Numbered from the stretch's first letter, positions 1 to 11,188 are shown. The stretch is DNA of 64,000 bases from Silene conica (GCA_029255685.2 CM055318.2:17551001-17615000), one strand, 5' to 3'. Notes: a model not told the origin generated them from the letters alone. Numbers and translations: made by a program.

Positions 1-306
1 ACACAATAGATAGAGATATCCAATATCTTATGATCTATGATACTTGATCATCAATCTACTTTGTATACTAGTCACTTGAATATCATTAATGTCGCAACTT
101 AATGATGTGATAAGGGGCAAATTAATCTACTTTTCAGTTTTATGAATAGGGTTTTAATAATCAAATATTATTTGATTGCCTATACTGAATTGGAGATTAT
201 TTTGGACTTTTATTCAATTAAACCAAGATTGAACAAAATAAAATTTTATTCGATGAATCATAACAATTTTACAATTATGTCATAACATAAATTAAAACAA
301 CATAAG
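1..306. other. 3' non-coding end of outer copia element C0
   Basis: AT-rich sequence lying downstream (in minus orientation) of the stop codon of the C0 RNase H fragment. It probably holds the 3' untranslated region of C0. No clear polypurine tract or LTR boundary could be recognised, so the 3' LTR presumably lies outside the window. No ORF is credible here. Confidence 0.4.
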
Positions 307-732
307 TTAGCACCATTCACCAATGTGCTTAATTCCTATTGCGACTGTATGACCATCATGCTTGACTCGCGCAAGGGGTTTAGTAAGTGGATCTGCAACA
401 TTTGCATCGGTGTGGACTCTGCAAATCCGAATATCACCTCTTTCAGCGAATTCTCGAATGACATGATATTTTTTGAGCACGTGTCTAGATTTGTTGTGTG
501 ACCTTGGCCCTTTTACTTGAGCAATGGCTCCATTGTTGTCACAATAGAGATCCAATGCATTAGCAATATTAGGGACCACACCAAGCTCAGCAATGAACTT
601 CTTAATCCAAATCAGCCTCTTTTGCAGCTTCTGCAGCTGCAATGTACTCAGCTTCTGTTGTAGAATCAGTCGTGGTGTCTTGCTTGGAACCTTCCAGCTC
701 ACTGCTCCTCCAATCAGACAAAAGACATAACC
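307..732 (-). pseudogene. Copia RNase H C-terminal fragment (C0, 3' part)
   Basis: This is the C-terminal end of a Ty1/copia polyprotein. The motif LYCDNNGAIAQ, followed by HVLKKYHVIREF and ADPLTKPL, is the typical end of copia RNase H. The upstream part is frameshifted: the serine/alanine-rich TESEY-type stretch is readable only in another frame around 600-680. The rest of the same pol gene continues at 49069-51103 on the same strand, because G1 inserted between the two pieces and duplicated TAACC. The copy is old and certainly non-functional. The copia assignment is firm. Confidence 0.85.
728..732. repeat. Target-site duplication TAACC of G1 (left)
   Basis: The 5-bp TAACC directly precedes the TGTAAAAC end of G1 and is repeated at 49064-49068 directly after its TTACA end. 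A 5-bp duplication fits LTR-retrotransposon integration and proves that 733-49063 entered as one unit. Confidence 0.9.
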
Positions 733-1469
733 TGTAAAACCCCTCGCGAAAGCGGAAATTTAAACATACAAAAGTACTAAAAATGCAGCGGAATTAAAAC
801 TTTTTAAAGTAAACTAAACGACATGCAAGAAGTCTTAAACTGAAACAGAAACTGAAACTGGAATAAAACCAAAATAGATAAGTAACAGTTCTAAGTACTG
901 AAATGAAATATGTACACAGCCTGGGATGGAACATCCCTACAGGCACCAAAACGTAAAGTATGAAAGTCTAAGAGTTTAGCTAGGCGATATAAGGTATGTC
1001 ATATGATGACAGCAGGATCATCACTCGCTAGCCCTCTCGTGAACCCATCTCCAACCAGCATGTACCTACATACATGAAAACATGTACGCCACAATCAGTG
1101 GGGAGTGACTAGAGTTCTCCTAGCCACCTTTTGTGACAACACGTAACACATAAAACAATACAGAATACTCCGACATAAATCAACATGTGAAGCATAAACA
1201 TCTCATCAATTGATCTCATATTAACATGCCAACTCTAGTGCACGGCTCTCAACCAACTTTTTAAACCGTTAGGAAGGAGAGCCGGTTTCCCTACTGGTTA
1301 CCCAGTCGGGGGGTCTTTCAATCCAACTATTTATGAAACCGAACTAAGAGTCACCCAATGCCTTGGATGATCAAACCATAACTCAAACAAATATACATTT
1401 ACTCATCATTATCAATATCTAGATCTGACACGTACCAACTCCAGGCAAGCAGATAAATTCAGCAAATAA

Positions 1470-2031
1470 AAGGTTCAGCGGTCAACTTAAGACATAACCT
1501 AATACCAAATCAATCAGCAAGTGTAAAGGTTCAGCGGTCAACTTAAGACATAACCTAAACACCAAAACATTCAGCAAGCAAGGACTCAGAGGCCAACTCA
1601 AGGCATGGACCTGCCAATCAACAAGACACTAGACTCAGCGGCCAACTTAAGGCATAGACTAGCATCCAAAAGTAAAGGACTCAGAGGCCAGCTTAAGACA
1701 TGTCCCTTCACCACATCACAAGGTACTAAACTCAGAGGCCAGCTTAAGGCATGTTCTAGCACCAAACATCTGCACCCCGGGCAAGGTGTCAGTTCCTTAG
1801 CTACCCCGTTGTGCAGCTGCTCTACTCGTCAGACTCAGAGGCCAACTTAAGACATGTTCCAACGCGATCACTATCACACATGTCTGAACTCAGAGGCCAG
1901 CTTAAGGCATGTCCCAGACACGACAAACATACACATATAGGGCTCAGAGGCCAGCTTAAGGCATATCCCCATATATGACAATCAACTCACGTATTAAGTT
2001 CAGAGGCCAGCTTAAGGCATAACTTAATACG
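1470..2031. repeat. Array of about ten conserved 20-nt segments with unit-specific inverted flanks (left LTR)
   Basis: The segment CAGAGGCCAGCTTAAGGCAT, or a close variant, recurs about ten times at intervals of about 50-100 bp. Most copies are flanked by a short inverted repeat that is different for each unit. The clearest is at 1990-2031, where CGTATTAAGTT and AACTTAATACG are perfect 11-bp arms around exactly 20 nt. Others are GTGTAAAGGTT/AACCTAAACAC (near 1521) and CATATAGGG/CCCCATATATG (near 1934). Some units, such as the one near 1581, pair poorly. The same array is in the right LTR. Confidence 0.85.
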
Positions 2032-2327
2032 CATCAATACAATTTCAACCAAAGTCTATGAACTAATCTATAGTTCTATTTTTCTTAACTCCTAATCAAC
2101 ACTTAATTGACCCCGGGAACTAAGTTGAGGGAGAGCCGGTTTCCCTTTCGGTTACCCGACCGGGGGGTCTCTATCCTTACTCCATTCCCGAACCCAATAT
2201 AATGTTGCCCATCCTCCGGGGAACTCAAATATATATCACGGGTATACAAAACGAGTTTTAATCAAAACCGATTAACCGTTTAAAAGTTACGACGATTTAC
2301 AATTTCAAAATTTGCTTACAGGGGTCC

Positions 2328-2723
2328 CCAGCCGGTCGGCAGGCAGCCGGTCGGCAGGCAGCCGGTCGGCCGGCTGGTGACCTTCTCAGCCTTCCCTTCA
2401 CTTTAAAAACCAAGAACACAAAAGGGCTCCCAGCCGGTCGGCAGGCAGCCGGTCGGCCGGCTGGGAAGACCTTCCCCTAGCCTTTACAATCTCGTAACCA
2501 ACCCACAAGCACTCCCAGCCGGCTGGCAGGCGGCCGGTCTGCCGGCTGGGCTCCCCTTCTATACTATATTCTTCGCAAACCCACTATGCAAAAATGACTA
2601 CCAGCCGGTTGGCAGGCAGCCGGTCGGCCGGCTGGCAGTCCAAGGCCAACATTCACAAAATTTTACGAAAACACACAAATGCTCTCCCAGCCGTCGACCG
2701 GCGGCCGGTCGGTCGACCGGCTC
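2328..2723. repeat. Five GC-rich hairpin clusters spaced about 86 bp (left LTR)
   Basis: Five clusters of about 36 bp begin near 2330, 2431, 2515, 2601 and 2687, separated by unrelated spacers of about 50 bp. Most begin CCAGCCGG and end CCGGCTGG, which are reverse complements. The first cluster has an extra 15-bp unit compared with the right LTR. The last cluster contains GTCGACCGG and GGTCGGTCGACC, linking it to the paired 12-mers of T1 and C1. In this copy the last cluster has lost one G. Confidence 0.85.
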
Positions 2724-3412
2724 AGAGAGCCTGTCCGTAAAAACGCATTTTTCAGCTTGTTTGAAAACATCACAATTCGACATGTAAACTTCAAAAATCG
2801 CTACAAGCATCATTTGTCCAATAATATGAACATCAAATATCACTATCCTACCAGCATACAAATCCCATAACAATCCTCAAATGATTATATCGAGTATCCG
2901 TCGCAAAATGGGTAAATTTCTGAAAAACAACTTATGATCTTATGAACAACAACAAGCATCAATTCATCACCAACAAACATTCCTAAACATGTTACTAAGT
3001 CCTTTGATCAATATACATCAACAAAAACAGAAACCAACACAAGAATCACAACAACATGCTAATATACACACAAAGGCCGAGTTTCTCATTATCGTCACCT
3101 TTCAAGCTAATCCGGCTAAAGATCCTCCTCAACTATGTAGCTATCGACCTCTGGATCGTCTAAGCCAACACCTACAAACATGGAAAACGGATTTTAAGCA
3201 CTTAAAACGGAATTAAGAGAAAACAGTCCAATTTTCGAGTTTAAGGAATTACGAAAAGAAAGTGATAGATGGCTTGGAAATCGAATGCGGATTTCGAAAA
3301 TGTCGTTGTTACCTCGATTTGAGTACCGGATGATGAAGAAAAGCTCAAAAGAAATCCTTAGAAATGGAGGTTTATGAGAGTTTGGTTTTACTGTAAAAAT
3401 GAAATGTTGAGG

Positions 3413-3417
3413 AAGAT
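3413..3417. repeat. Target-site duplication AAGAT of S1 (left)
   Basis: AAGAT precedes the TGTTGAACC end of S1 and recurs at 14920-14924 after its CTCTTCA end. The intact right LTR of G1 has a single AAGAT followed by GAATGTCGACACTTTA at the matching place (about 48795-48820). Confidence 0.92.
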
Positions 3418-3688
3418 TGTTGAACCATATATTCAAATATATATATAGTATATATGTTTATGTTTTGATAATGACAAGTCTAGCTATTTATATATTATAT
3501 ACTCGTATGTATAATCGTGTGCTAAGTGTACAGAATATTAGTGACAAGATCTAATCTATCAAGTGTAAAAGATTCAAGTATATTAGTCAATGAATTGACT
3601 AAAGTCGAAGATCGATAGAAGATCACAAGCGCGCATAATGAACTAAAGTTATATTTATCAGCTATAGCTTTAGTACAAGATTGGTTCT

Positions 3689-3711
3689 AGTTATAGCCCG
3701 TAGCTATAACT
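3689..3711. repeat. GTTATAGC hairpin in S1 LTR
   Basis: Perfect 9-bp inverted repeat AGTTATAGC / GCTATAACT around a 5-nt loop. The same arms recur in gag and, with paired changes, in pol of this element. The right LTR copy is near 13708-13730. Confidence 0.85.
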
Positions 3712-4340
3712 CTATATCTTGAAGAAATGATCGAGAATATATATGTGTTTTAAAGTAAAACGTTTGTTTCCTATTTTGTGTCGTGTAGTATTAATGTTTA
3801 AATGGTATTCTGTTTAAATATGGAATTATTAATCTTAATAGGATTATATAATATATCTTTTAGTTAAATAAGAAATAAATAATTGTCTTATGAGATAATT
3901 ATTTATTACTAAAATTAACTAAAGATTTTTTATATGATTTTAATTGTCAAAAATATATAATCTAGATAAAGTTTGTTTCGATTTTGGAAATCGTGTGATA
4001 TGCCACATTACCATAAATCGTATAGGACTTATTTAAATAAATATTATGTATTTATTTAATGTCCTAAATAAACTAAGATTATATTATGGTAATATATTTT
4101 ATTATCTTTGACATGATTTAGGAAGTTGATTTAATAAGGATACTAATTGTTTATTATATAAAGATCTTTCCTAAATATGAATTAGGAAATTAATTCCTTA
4201 TATAATACATATAGTATATTATTAAATCTTTCCTAAATATATTAAGATTAGATTTAAGGTAGTATTACTAAAAGACTAGTATTCTAGTTTAAGTAATATT
4301 CCTAAATCATCTAGGGTTTAAATTACCTAGATACATATTC

Positions 4341-4350
4341 TATATAAATA
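4341..4350 (+). promoter_or_regulatory. TATA box of S1 5' LTR
   Basis: TATATAAATA lies about 550 bp before the LTR end, the expected place for a U3 core promoter. The right LTR repeats it near 14360 and S2 has the same element in reverse. Transcription would start about 30 bp downstream (inference). Confidence 0.6.
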
Positions 4351-4902
4351 GACTACCATGATACATTAAAACACACGAAATACACAACACACATACACGC
4401 ATATCGAGAGAGAGCCGCCGTTCATATATTCTTCAAGATCGAGCTTTTCATTGTCAAATCCGATTCAAGATTCAAGTGCTCAAGCATTGATCTTATTCAT
4501 TCAAGATTGTGATACCAAGAAAACATTGAAGACTTTATCTTATTTACGTAAGATAGATTGAGTATTTAGCGGTACTCGTTGTAAGACAAATATTTAACGG
4601 TATTTGTCGTAGCTAGATATTTAACGGTATCTGGATTGAGTTGTGACTAACATCAAAGTCGCACGAGTAGGGTTGATAAAATTGTAATCCAGAGTTGGTA
4701 CTAATTTTATTAATCGAGAATAGTGGACGTAGGTCTCAGAGTGTGAGACTGAACCACTTCAAAAATATCGTGCCTCTCTTTATTATTTGCTCTACTCAAA
4801 GATCATCATACAACTACACACACATCGAAGAAGATTTTAAAAGAAGGCATACTCAATTCAACCCCCCCTTCTTGAGTATATTATATCAATAGACTCTTCA
4901 AT

Positions 4903-4915
4903 TGGTATCAGAGCC
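4903..4915 (+). other. Primer binding site (tRNA-iMet) of S1
   Basis: TGGTATCAGAGCC, complementary to the 3' end of plant initiator tRNA-Met, two bases after the LTR. This is the standard minus-strand primer site of plant copia elements. Confidence 0.95.
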
Positions 4916-4987
4916 TCGTGCTCTTGATCGCCTAGCCGCGTGAGTTTTGATCCTTCTATTGATTCTATACTATATACTCTTTCATCA

Positions 4988-7318
4988 ATGGATTCCAAGC
5001 ATCTCAAGTGCCCCATCTTCGATGGCAAAAACTATAGTTTATGGAAAAATATGATGACTCATTACATCAAGGGTTGTGATTGGGAATGTTGGAAGATCAT
5101 CCAAACTGGACCAAAGAAGATCTTGGTCGCCGCCGCCAATGGAACAACCTATGAAAAAATGGAAAGCGATTATGTGGAAAGTGACTACAAAATTGCAGAG
5201 AAAAACTCTAAGGCCATGAGCCTCCTACAGAACGGTATGATAACCTCAGAATTCGATAGATTCTCATCCTGTAGTTCCGCTAAGGAAATATGGGATAGTC
5301 TCGAACTTGCTTATGAAGGAACATCCGCAGTCAGGAAACATCGTATAGACTTGCTTGTTCAAAGATATGAACTTTTCAATATGGAAAAGAATGAATCTAT
5401 TGATAGCATGTCTGCACGATTTTCTTGTATTATTAATGAACTGCGGAACCTTGGCAAAAAGATCGATTCTGAGGATATCATTCGTAAGATTCTTAGGAGT
5501 CTCACCAAAAAGTGGCAACCTAAGGTCACGACCATAGAGGAAGCACGTGATTTATCTAAAATCACTTACCAAGAATTGATTGGATCCTTAATGGCTCACG
5601 AGATCATACTAAATAAAAACGATGATGATCCCAAAGGAAAGGGAGTCGCTTTACAAGCCTCCACAAGCGAAGTAAGCGAAGAAGAACTTGAAGATGAAAC
5701 AGTTCTATTCGCTAGACGATTTAAGAAAGCAGTTTTCAAGGGTAGATACAAAAACCCTAACAACAAAACATTCGACAAAAAGAAAACTGACTCTAAACAA
5801 ACATTCTTCAAAAGAGGATGTTTCAAGTGTGGACAACAAGATCACATGATCAAAGATTGTCCAAGTTGGGACAAAATCAAAGACAAGTCAAAAAGAGAAA
5901 AGACCAAAACAGAATTCAAGAAAGTAATGCTTGCGTCATGCTGGGGAGAATTAGAATCTGAAGATGACGAGGACTCTGAAGAAGAAGAGGTAGCAAACCT
6001 GTGCCTAAGCAACGTCAACTTAGATCTAATCTCAGACAACAATGATGAAGGTGAAACATCTCTTATGTGTCTCCTTGGAGAATCCGACTCAGACGACGAC
6101 GACGATGAAGAGGTAAATTTTCTTCAACTCAAAAGTCAAGTTAAAAACTTATCCAAGGCTATGTTAATTAAATATTTTGAGAAAACCCTAGACCAATGTC
6201 ATGAACAAAGTCTTGAGTTAGATGACTTGAAAGAACAGATCCTCGATATTGCTGAGGAAAATCAACTTCTGAAAGCCAAAGCTAAGAAACTGAAATCCAA
6301 AATAAGCATTGAAGCAAATGCTAAGTTGGAAACAGTTATGTCTGAGAAAAAGGTTCTTGAGTCTAAAGTTATAGCTAATGAAGCTATAACCTCAAAACTA
6401 AAACTCAACATTAAAGAGCTTCAATCTAAAGTTATAGCTAATGAAGCTATAACTTCAGAATTAAGAAAGGTTAATGAACGGCTTAAGTCAGAATCTTCGA
6501 CTATGGTCGAAGATGAGACTCATCAAGAAGAAGTTGAGATTCTCGAAAGCAAAATCATGGATCTAGAATTCAGTATATCTAAAATCAAGAAAGAACATGC
6601 CAAAATTGTGTCTGACTTCCATAAAGACATTCAAAACCTAAAAGAGTCTAGCAACACTGACCATAGTGAATGTAAGAAAGAAATAGACTCCTTGAAAGAC
6701 CTCCTTCTTCCTCGGAAAGTTCACGATAAGTGGGAAGGAAGCACTAACGTTCTAAACTTCCTAACTGAACAATCCGACAACAACATGAAGATGGGTTTAG
6801 GTCACGAATGTTATGGAAGAAGGGATCACTCAAAGTGTAAACAAAGTCCAACAGATAGAGACTTTAGAAGAAGGAAATATGCCGACCTTCCTGAGTATTT
6901 AATATGCACTTATTGTGGCCATACTGGACACCTCCGAGAAAACTGTGTGAAACACGCACAAGATTTTAAAACCGGAGTTAAGTTTGTTAAATCCTTAGGA
7001 ATTCCAAGCGATACTAATTCTGTCTCTGATAGTGATGGTGACAAAACTGAGGAAAGAAACATTGACCACAGATGGTTCTATGACATGACATTTGACTACG
7101 AAGAAAAGAAAAACAGAACCAAACAGACCCCTCAAACATCACACAAAAAATGGTCACCAAGAGTCCAAACTAAAACCTACACAAGAACATCAAAACCCAA
7201 CCACTACCGATATAGAAAGACCTATGTAAGACAAGTCTGGGTTAAAAAGGAAGATGTATTTGTGATTACTAACAACAAAGGAACCAAGTATGCTTGGGTA
7301 CCTAAATCCTGTCTTTAA
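4988..7318 (+). CDS. gag: Sirevirus Gag polyprotein (S1)
   Basis: The structural capsid/nucleocapsid protein that packages element RNA in virus-like particles in the cytoplasm. The first ATG is at 4988 ([20 protein letters not shown]), giving 776 aa; upstream in-frame sequence lacks ATG. The N-terminal domain (about 1-230) has the copia gag signature ([31 protein letters not shown]). A zinc knuckle CX2CX4HX4C ([14 protein letters not shown]) lies near residue 277 and a second one ([14 protein letters not shown]) near residue 640. Between them are acidic runs and a long coiled coil (about 380-570), typical of the long Sirevirus gag. The peptide [10 protein letters not shown] occurs twice because the DNA carries the GTTATAGC hairpin. 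It ends at TAA 7316-7318, with pol overlapping in the -1 frame. Confidence 0.93.
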   Translation: MDSKHLKCPIFDGKNYSLWKNMMTHYIKGCDWECWKIIQTGPKKILVAAANGTTYEKMESDYVESDYKIAEKNSKAMSLLQNGMITSEFDRFSSCSSAKEIWDSLELAYEGTSAVRKHRIDLLVQRYELFNMEKNESIDSMSARFSCIINELRNLGKKIDSEDIIRKILRSLTKKWQPKVTTIEEARDLSKITYQELIGSLMAHEIILNKNDDDPKGKGVALQASTSEVSEEELEDETVLFARRFKKAVFKGRYKNPNNKTFDKKKTDSKQTFFKRGCFKCGQQDHMIKDCPSWDKIKDKSKREKTKTEFKKVMLASCWGELESEDDEDSEEEEVANLCLSNVNLDLISDNNDEGETSLMCLLGESDSDDDDDEEVNFLQLKSQVKNLSKAMLIKYFEKTLDQCHEQSLELDDLKEQILDIAEENQLLKAKAKKLKSKISIEANAKLETVMSEKKVLESKVIANEAITSKLKLNIKELQSKVIANEAITSELRKVNERLKSESSTMVEDETHQEEVEILESKIMDLEFSISKIKKEHAKIVSDFHKDIQNLKESSNTDHSECKKEIDSLKDLLLPRKVHDKWEGSTNVLNFLTEQSDNNMKMGLGHECYGRRDHSKCKQSPTDRDFRRRKYADLPEYLICTYCGHTGHLRENCVKHAQDFKTGVKFVKSLGIPSDTNSVSDSDGDKTEERNIDHRWFYDMTFDYEEKKNRTKQTPQTSHKKWSPRVQTKTYTRTSKPNHYRYRKTYVRQVWVKKEDVFVITNNKGTKYAWVPKSCL
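6368..6455. repeat. Two GTTATAGCT hairpins inside gag
   Basis: GTTATAGCT-aatga-AGCTATAAC at 6368-6390, and the same with arms extended to 11 bp at 6429-6455. They are 63 bp apart, in the same reading frame, inside the coiled-coil coding region. Confidence 0.85.
6493..6514. repeat. Further inverted repeat in gag
   Basis: ATCTTCGAC-tatg-GTCGAAGAT, perfect 9-bp arms with a 4-nt loop. S2 keeps it with one arm change (near 31360-31380). Confidence 0.6.
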
Positions 7319-10300
7319 AATTATTTGTGCAGTTTGTCGCCAAGGAAAATAACCTATGGTATCTCGACAGTGGATGCTCAAGACATATGACAGGCGACGT
7401 AAACCTATTCCAAACCCTAAAACCTTTTGACGGAGGTAAAGTCACATTCGGTGATAACAAAAAGGGAAAGATCATCGGAATTGGTAAGATAGGTATCTCA
7501 TCCTCTCATGCTATAAATGATGTATACCTTGTAAGTGGTCTCAAACAAAATCTTATTAGTATATCTCAATTGTGTGACAAAGGAAACAAAGTAGTTTTTC
7601 ATTCAGATATATGTCGTATAATCTTAGAAGGCACCAGTAAAGTAATACTTGAAGGTCACAGGATGAAAAATGTTTATATGATTGATTTAAATGCTGTACC
7701 TACTGATTCTCTATCATGCATGAAAGTTACGTTAGATGATCCATGTCTATGGCACAAGAGATTTGGTCATATAAGCTCACCCATTCTAAGTAAGCTGAAA
7801 AGATGGGACTTGGTCGAAGGTCTTCCAAAGATCAAATTTGATCAAGAAAAGATGTGTGACACATGTGCACGATGTAAACACGTCAGATCATCCTTTAAGC
7901 CAAAAAGAGTGGTAAGCACAGAACAAGCTCTTGAACTAGTACACATGGATCTATGTGGCCCTATGAAGGTAAGAAGCAGAGGTGGTTCCAGGTATGTTTT
8001 CGTTCTAGTTGATGATTACTCTAGATTTGTTTGGCCAATCTTTCTTCACTCTAAAGACGAAACTTTCGATGAATTTGTTAGTCTCATGAAACTTGTCCAA
8101 AACAAATATAAATCAAACCTAGTAACAATCCGTACTGATCATGGAACTGAGTTCGACAATCATGCTTTTATTGAGTTCTGTAAAACCAATGGTGTTGGAC
8201 ATAACTTCTCGGCCCCTAGAACCCCACAACAAAATGGAGTCGTAGAACGAATGAACAGAACCCTAGAAGACATGGCTCGAACAATGCTTATTTGTAGTGG
8301 CCTACCTAGAAACTTTTGGGCTGAGGCTATTAGTACAGCTTGCTATATTCATAACCGTGCTATGATTAGACCTATCCTTAAAAAGACTCCTTATGAACTT
8401 CTTCGAGGTCGTAAACCAAACATATCTCATTTAAGATGCTTTGGTAGTAAATGCTTTGTTCACAACAATGGTAAAAACAGATTAAGCAAATTCGACCCTA
8501 GAAGTGATGAAGCAATCTTTATAGGATATTCAGATCATAGTAAAGCCTACAAAGTTTTTAACAAACGTACTTTATGCATAGAGGAAAGTATTCATGTTAT
8601 CTTTGATGAGAATAATGCCTTCGATAAGCCATTACAGGATATAGAGGAAAACCTAGACGAACCTGATTTCAGGTTATCAAGGGAAGATCCTCCTGAAATG
8701 GAAATTGAAGAAGGAGAACCTCAAGGAATGCATGATGAACTCAACTTGGGAGAAAATGGTACGAGAGATGAAACTACAGTTGATGATACTGTAGATAACT
8801 CTCAAACCAATGACTCGGAACCCAGAGTTACAGCTAATGAAGCTGTAACTTTGAATCAAAACCAAAGGGAAGAGGCCAGAGTTATACCTGACCCTACTAT
8901 AAACCCAGGTTTGGATACAGGGGGAACAAGTCAAGATCCCGAATCAAGTTCAGGGAATGCAAATGATCAATCAAGGAATTGGAGATACAAAGGCTCTCAC
9001 TCTTTGGACAATGTCATAGGAAGCCTGACAGATGGAGTTCAGACACGAAGGAGCTTAAATAACTTTTGCTCATTCTACTCCTTTCTCTCCACCATTGAAC
9101 CTTCAAATATCAAGGAAGCTCTCGCAGAACCAGACTGGATAGTTGCCATGCAAGAAGAACTCCAGCAATTTGAAAGAAACAAAGTTTGGCATCTTGTTCC
9201 CCGACCTAAGGACAGAACTGTCATTGGAACTAGATGGGTATTCAGAAACAAATTGGATGACACTGGAGTCATTGTGAGAAATAAGGCCAGACTAGTGGTT
9301 CAAGGATACAACCAACAGGAAGGGATCGATTATGATGAAACCTTTGCTCCTGTTGCTCGCCTTGAGGCAATAAGACTACTTATTGCTTTTGCAGCACACA
9401 AGGGAATGAAACTTTTTCAGATGGACGTTAAGACTGCCTTTCTTAATGGCTATCTCCAAGATGAAGTATTTGTTGAACAACCTCCTGGATTTCCGGATAG
9501 CAAACTCAAGGATCATGTATTCAAATTGGACAAAGCACTATATGGTCTAAAACAAGCACCTAGGGCATGGTACGACAGATTATCAAAGTTCCTATTGGAG
9601 AGTGGATTCAAGAGAGGGTCTGTGGATAAAACCCTATTTCTTAAAAGCGAAAACTCAGATCTACTAGTTGTTCAGATCTATGCTGACGATATTATTTTTG
9701 GCTCAACTAATAAAAAGTTGTGCAAGTACTTCTCCGAGTTGATGACTTCTGAGTTCGAGATGAGTATGATGGGAGAACTAAAGTTCTTCCTTGGACTTCA
9801 AATACAACAAACTGAAGAAGGAATCAAAGTTCATCAACAAAAATACGTCAAGGAGTTACTAAAGAAATTTGGAATGGAAACCTCTCATGCAATGCCCACT
9901 CCAATGGTCACAGATAAGAAGTTAACCAAAGACGAAGATGGTAAGTCTGTAGATGAAACAACTTACAGAGGTATGATTGGCTCACTTCTTTATCTTACAG
10001 CAAGTCGTCCAGATATAATGTTTAGTGTCTGTGTTTGTGCGAGATTCCAATCTGCACCAAAAGAATCACATATGATTGCAGTTAAGAGAATTCTAAGATA
10101 CCTAATCGGAACCTCAAAATTATATCTATGGTATCCTATGGACTGTAACTTTAATCTAGTAGGATATTCAGATGCGGATTATGCAGGATGTTCCTTAGAC
10201 AGAAAAAGTACCTCCGGACTTGCTACCTTTGTAGGTCCTTGTATTATATCTTGGGGATCCAAGAAACAAAATTCTGTCGCTCTCTCAACTGCTGAAGCAG

Positions 10301-10623
10301 AATATATTGCAGCCGCTCTGGTATGTTCTCAACTTTTATGGTTAAAGCAACAGTTACATGATTATGGTGTTGATGTTGGATGTGTGCCTATATTATGTGA
10401 TAATACGAGTGCTATAATTATATCTAAAAACCCAGCCCAACACTCGAGGACCAAACATATTGAAATTAGACACCACTTTCTGAGAGACCATGTTGAAAAG
10501 AAAAATATAAAATTGGAATTTTGTAGTACGGAAAAACAGTGGGCAGATATCTTCACTAAACCATTGGCTAGAGAACGCTTTGAGACTTTGCGATTGGAAA
10601 TTGGTTTAATCGGTGGCACCTAA
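7306..10623 (+). CDS. pol: Sirevirus Pol polyprotein: protease-integrase-RT-RNase H (S1)
   Basis: The enzyme polyprotein that processes, copies and integrates the element. The frame opens at 7306 just after a TAA and overlaps the gag end by 13 nt in the -1 frame; there is no ATG near its start, so synthesis probably needs frameshifting (inference). Counting residues from 7327: aspartic protease WYLDSG (D14); integrase zinc region WHKRFGH...CDTCARC; DDE core HMDLCGP (about 208), RTDHGTEF (about 270) and VVERMNRT (about 305); an acidic linker about 420-570; RT with the YADD catalytic box (785-788); RNase H with GYSDADYAG and STAEAEY (about 987). The order integrase before RT defines Ty1/copia. 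It is uninterrupted to TAA at 10621-10623. Confidence 0.95.
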   Translation: MLSLKLFVQFVAKENNLWYLDSGCSRHMTGDVNLFQTLKPFDGGKVTFGDNKKGKIIGIGKIGISSSHAINDVYLVSGLKQNLISISQLCDKGNKVVFHSDICRIILEGTSKVILEGHRMKNVYMIDLNAVPTDSLSCMKVTLDDPCLWHKRFGHISSPILSKLKRWDLVEGLPKIKFDQEKMCDTCARCKHVRSSFKPKRVVSTEQALELVHMDLCGPMKVRSRGGSRYVFVLVDDYSRFVWPIFLHSKDETFDEFVSLMKLVQNKYKSNLVTIRTDHGTEFDNHAFIEFCKTNGVGHNFSAPRTPQQNGVVERMNRTLEDMARTMLICSGLPRNFWAEAISTACYIHNRAMIRPILKKTPYELLRGRKPNISHLRCFGSKCFVHNNGKNRLSKFDPRSDEAIFIGYSDHSKAYKVFNKRTLCIEESIHVIFDENNAFDKPLQDIEENLDEPDFRLSREDPPEMEIEEGEPQGMHDELNLGENGTRDETTVDDTVDNSQTNDSEPRVTANEAVTLNQNQREEARVIPDPTINPGLDTGGTSQDPESSSGNANDQSRNWRYKGSHSLDNVIGSLTDGVQTRRSLNNFCSFYSFLSTIEPSNIKEALAEPDWIVAMQEELQQFERNKVWHLVPRPKDRTVIGTRWVFRNKLDDTGVIVRNKARLVVQGYNQQEGIDYDETFAPVARLEAIRLLIAFAAHKGMKLFQMDVKTAFLNGYLQDEVFVEQPPGFPDSKLKDHVFKLDKALYGLKQAPRAWYDRLSKFLLESGFKRGSVDKTLFLKSENSDLLVVQIYADDIIFGSTNKKLCKYFSELMTSEFEMSMMGELKFFLGLQIQQTEEGIKVHQQKYVKELLKKFGMETSHAMPTPMVTDKKLTKDEDGKSVDETTYRGMIGSLLYLTASRPDIMFSVCVCARFQSAPKESHMIAVKRILRYLIGTSKLYLWYPMDCNFNLVGYSDADYAGCSLDRKSTSGLATFVGPCIISWGSKKQNSVALSTAEAEYIAAALVCSQLLWLKQQLHDYGVDVGCVPILCDNTSAIIISKNPAQHSRTKHIEIRHHFLRDHVEKKNIKLEFCSTEKQWADIFTKPLARERFETLRLEIGLIGGT
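8774..8850. repeat. Two hairpins in pol linker
   Basis: CTACAGT-tgatgat-ACTGTAG at 8774-8794 and AGTTACAGCT-aatga-AGCTGTAACT at 8826-8850. The second is the gag/LTR hairpin with both partners of one base pair changed (T-A to C-G), so pairing is conserved. Confidence 0.8.
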
Positions 10624-11188
10624 TCAAATCTTAAAAGCAAAACCCAATGATTGACTACGGTTTAGATGAGATTATATGACTGTGTCCGTATACTCCGCTG
10701 CATGTGTATGTATATATTCGATGATAAATTTTGTAATTATAGATATGTTATATAATTTACATATGGATGTGTACACAATCGATCGTACAATAATATTACG
10801 TCACATATTACAATTATCCTACAACATACATATTACAATATATACAAAATAATAATATACAAATAATATAAAATCGAAAATCACTTACCCAAAATTGAAA
10901 ACACACACAATGTGTGTATTGGTCCCCCCATGTGCCACGTCTCCCGCCAACCTCATCCCACACTCAACTGCCACGTACCCCTCCCCTAGTCCTAGCTTTT
11001 GACCTCTTAACCCCCCACAATTATTACCCCCAACTTAACCCAACTCACCCTCTTTACTCCATTCTTACCATCCTCCATCCAAAATTCCATAAACCTTCTC
11101 ATCAAAACCCAAACCTCCATAAAACCTCCGTAAAACTCCGTCACAAAAACCACCTAATCAAAACCCAACACCACCATTCCAACCAACC
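10624..11188 (+). other. Pol to third-ORF spacer of S1
   Basis: AT-rich at first, then C-rich from about 10920. No ATG-initiated gene: the long open frame at about 10914-11279 has only a GTG at its start. It may hold the signal through which the third ORF is expressed (internal promoter or splice acceptor), but none can be identified by eye. Confidence 0.5.

Larger units (their letters stand above)
733..3417 (-). repeat. G1 left (3') LTR, first and main piece
   Basis: Matches 46132-48799 nearly base for base, with scattered substitutions and small indels. It starts TGTAAAACCCC and is interrupted after AAGAT at 3417 by S1. A 15-bp unit near 2330-2377 is present once more here than in the right LTR. 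The LTR carries two structured repeat arrays, listed separately. The ORFs in it overlap these arrays and are not genes. Confidence 0.9.
3418..4900 (+). repeat. S1 5' LTR
   Basis: Starts TGTTGAACC and ends AGACTCTTCA, followed two bases later by the primer site. Equal in length to the right LTR (13437-14919). Visible differences between the two are few, for example near 4044, 4510 and 4632. It contains the hairpin AGTTATAGC-ccgta-GCTATAACT at 3689-3711 and the promoter TATA element. Confidence 0.95.

Noticed and set aside
1605-1850. 81-codon open frame in the G1 LTR, also present in the other LTR
   Set aside because: It is the translation of the repeated 20-nt segments; conservation follows the LTR duplication.
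2328-2723. CRISPR-like layout: 36-bp repeats with about 50-bp unique spacers
   Set aside because: It lies in a plant retrotransposon LTR, spacers are shared between the two LTRs, repeats vary and no cas genes exist. Described as hairpin clusters instead.
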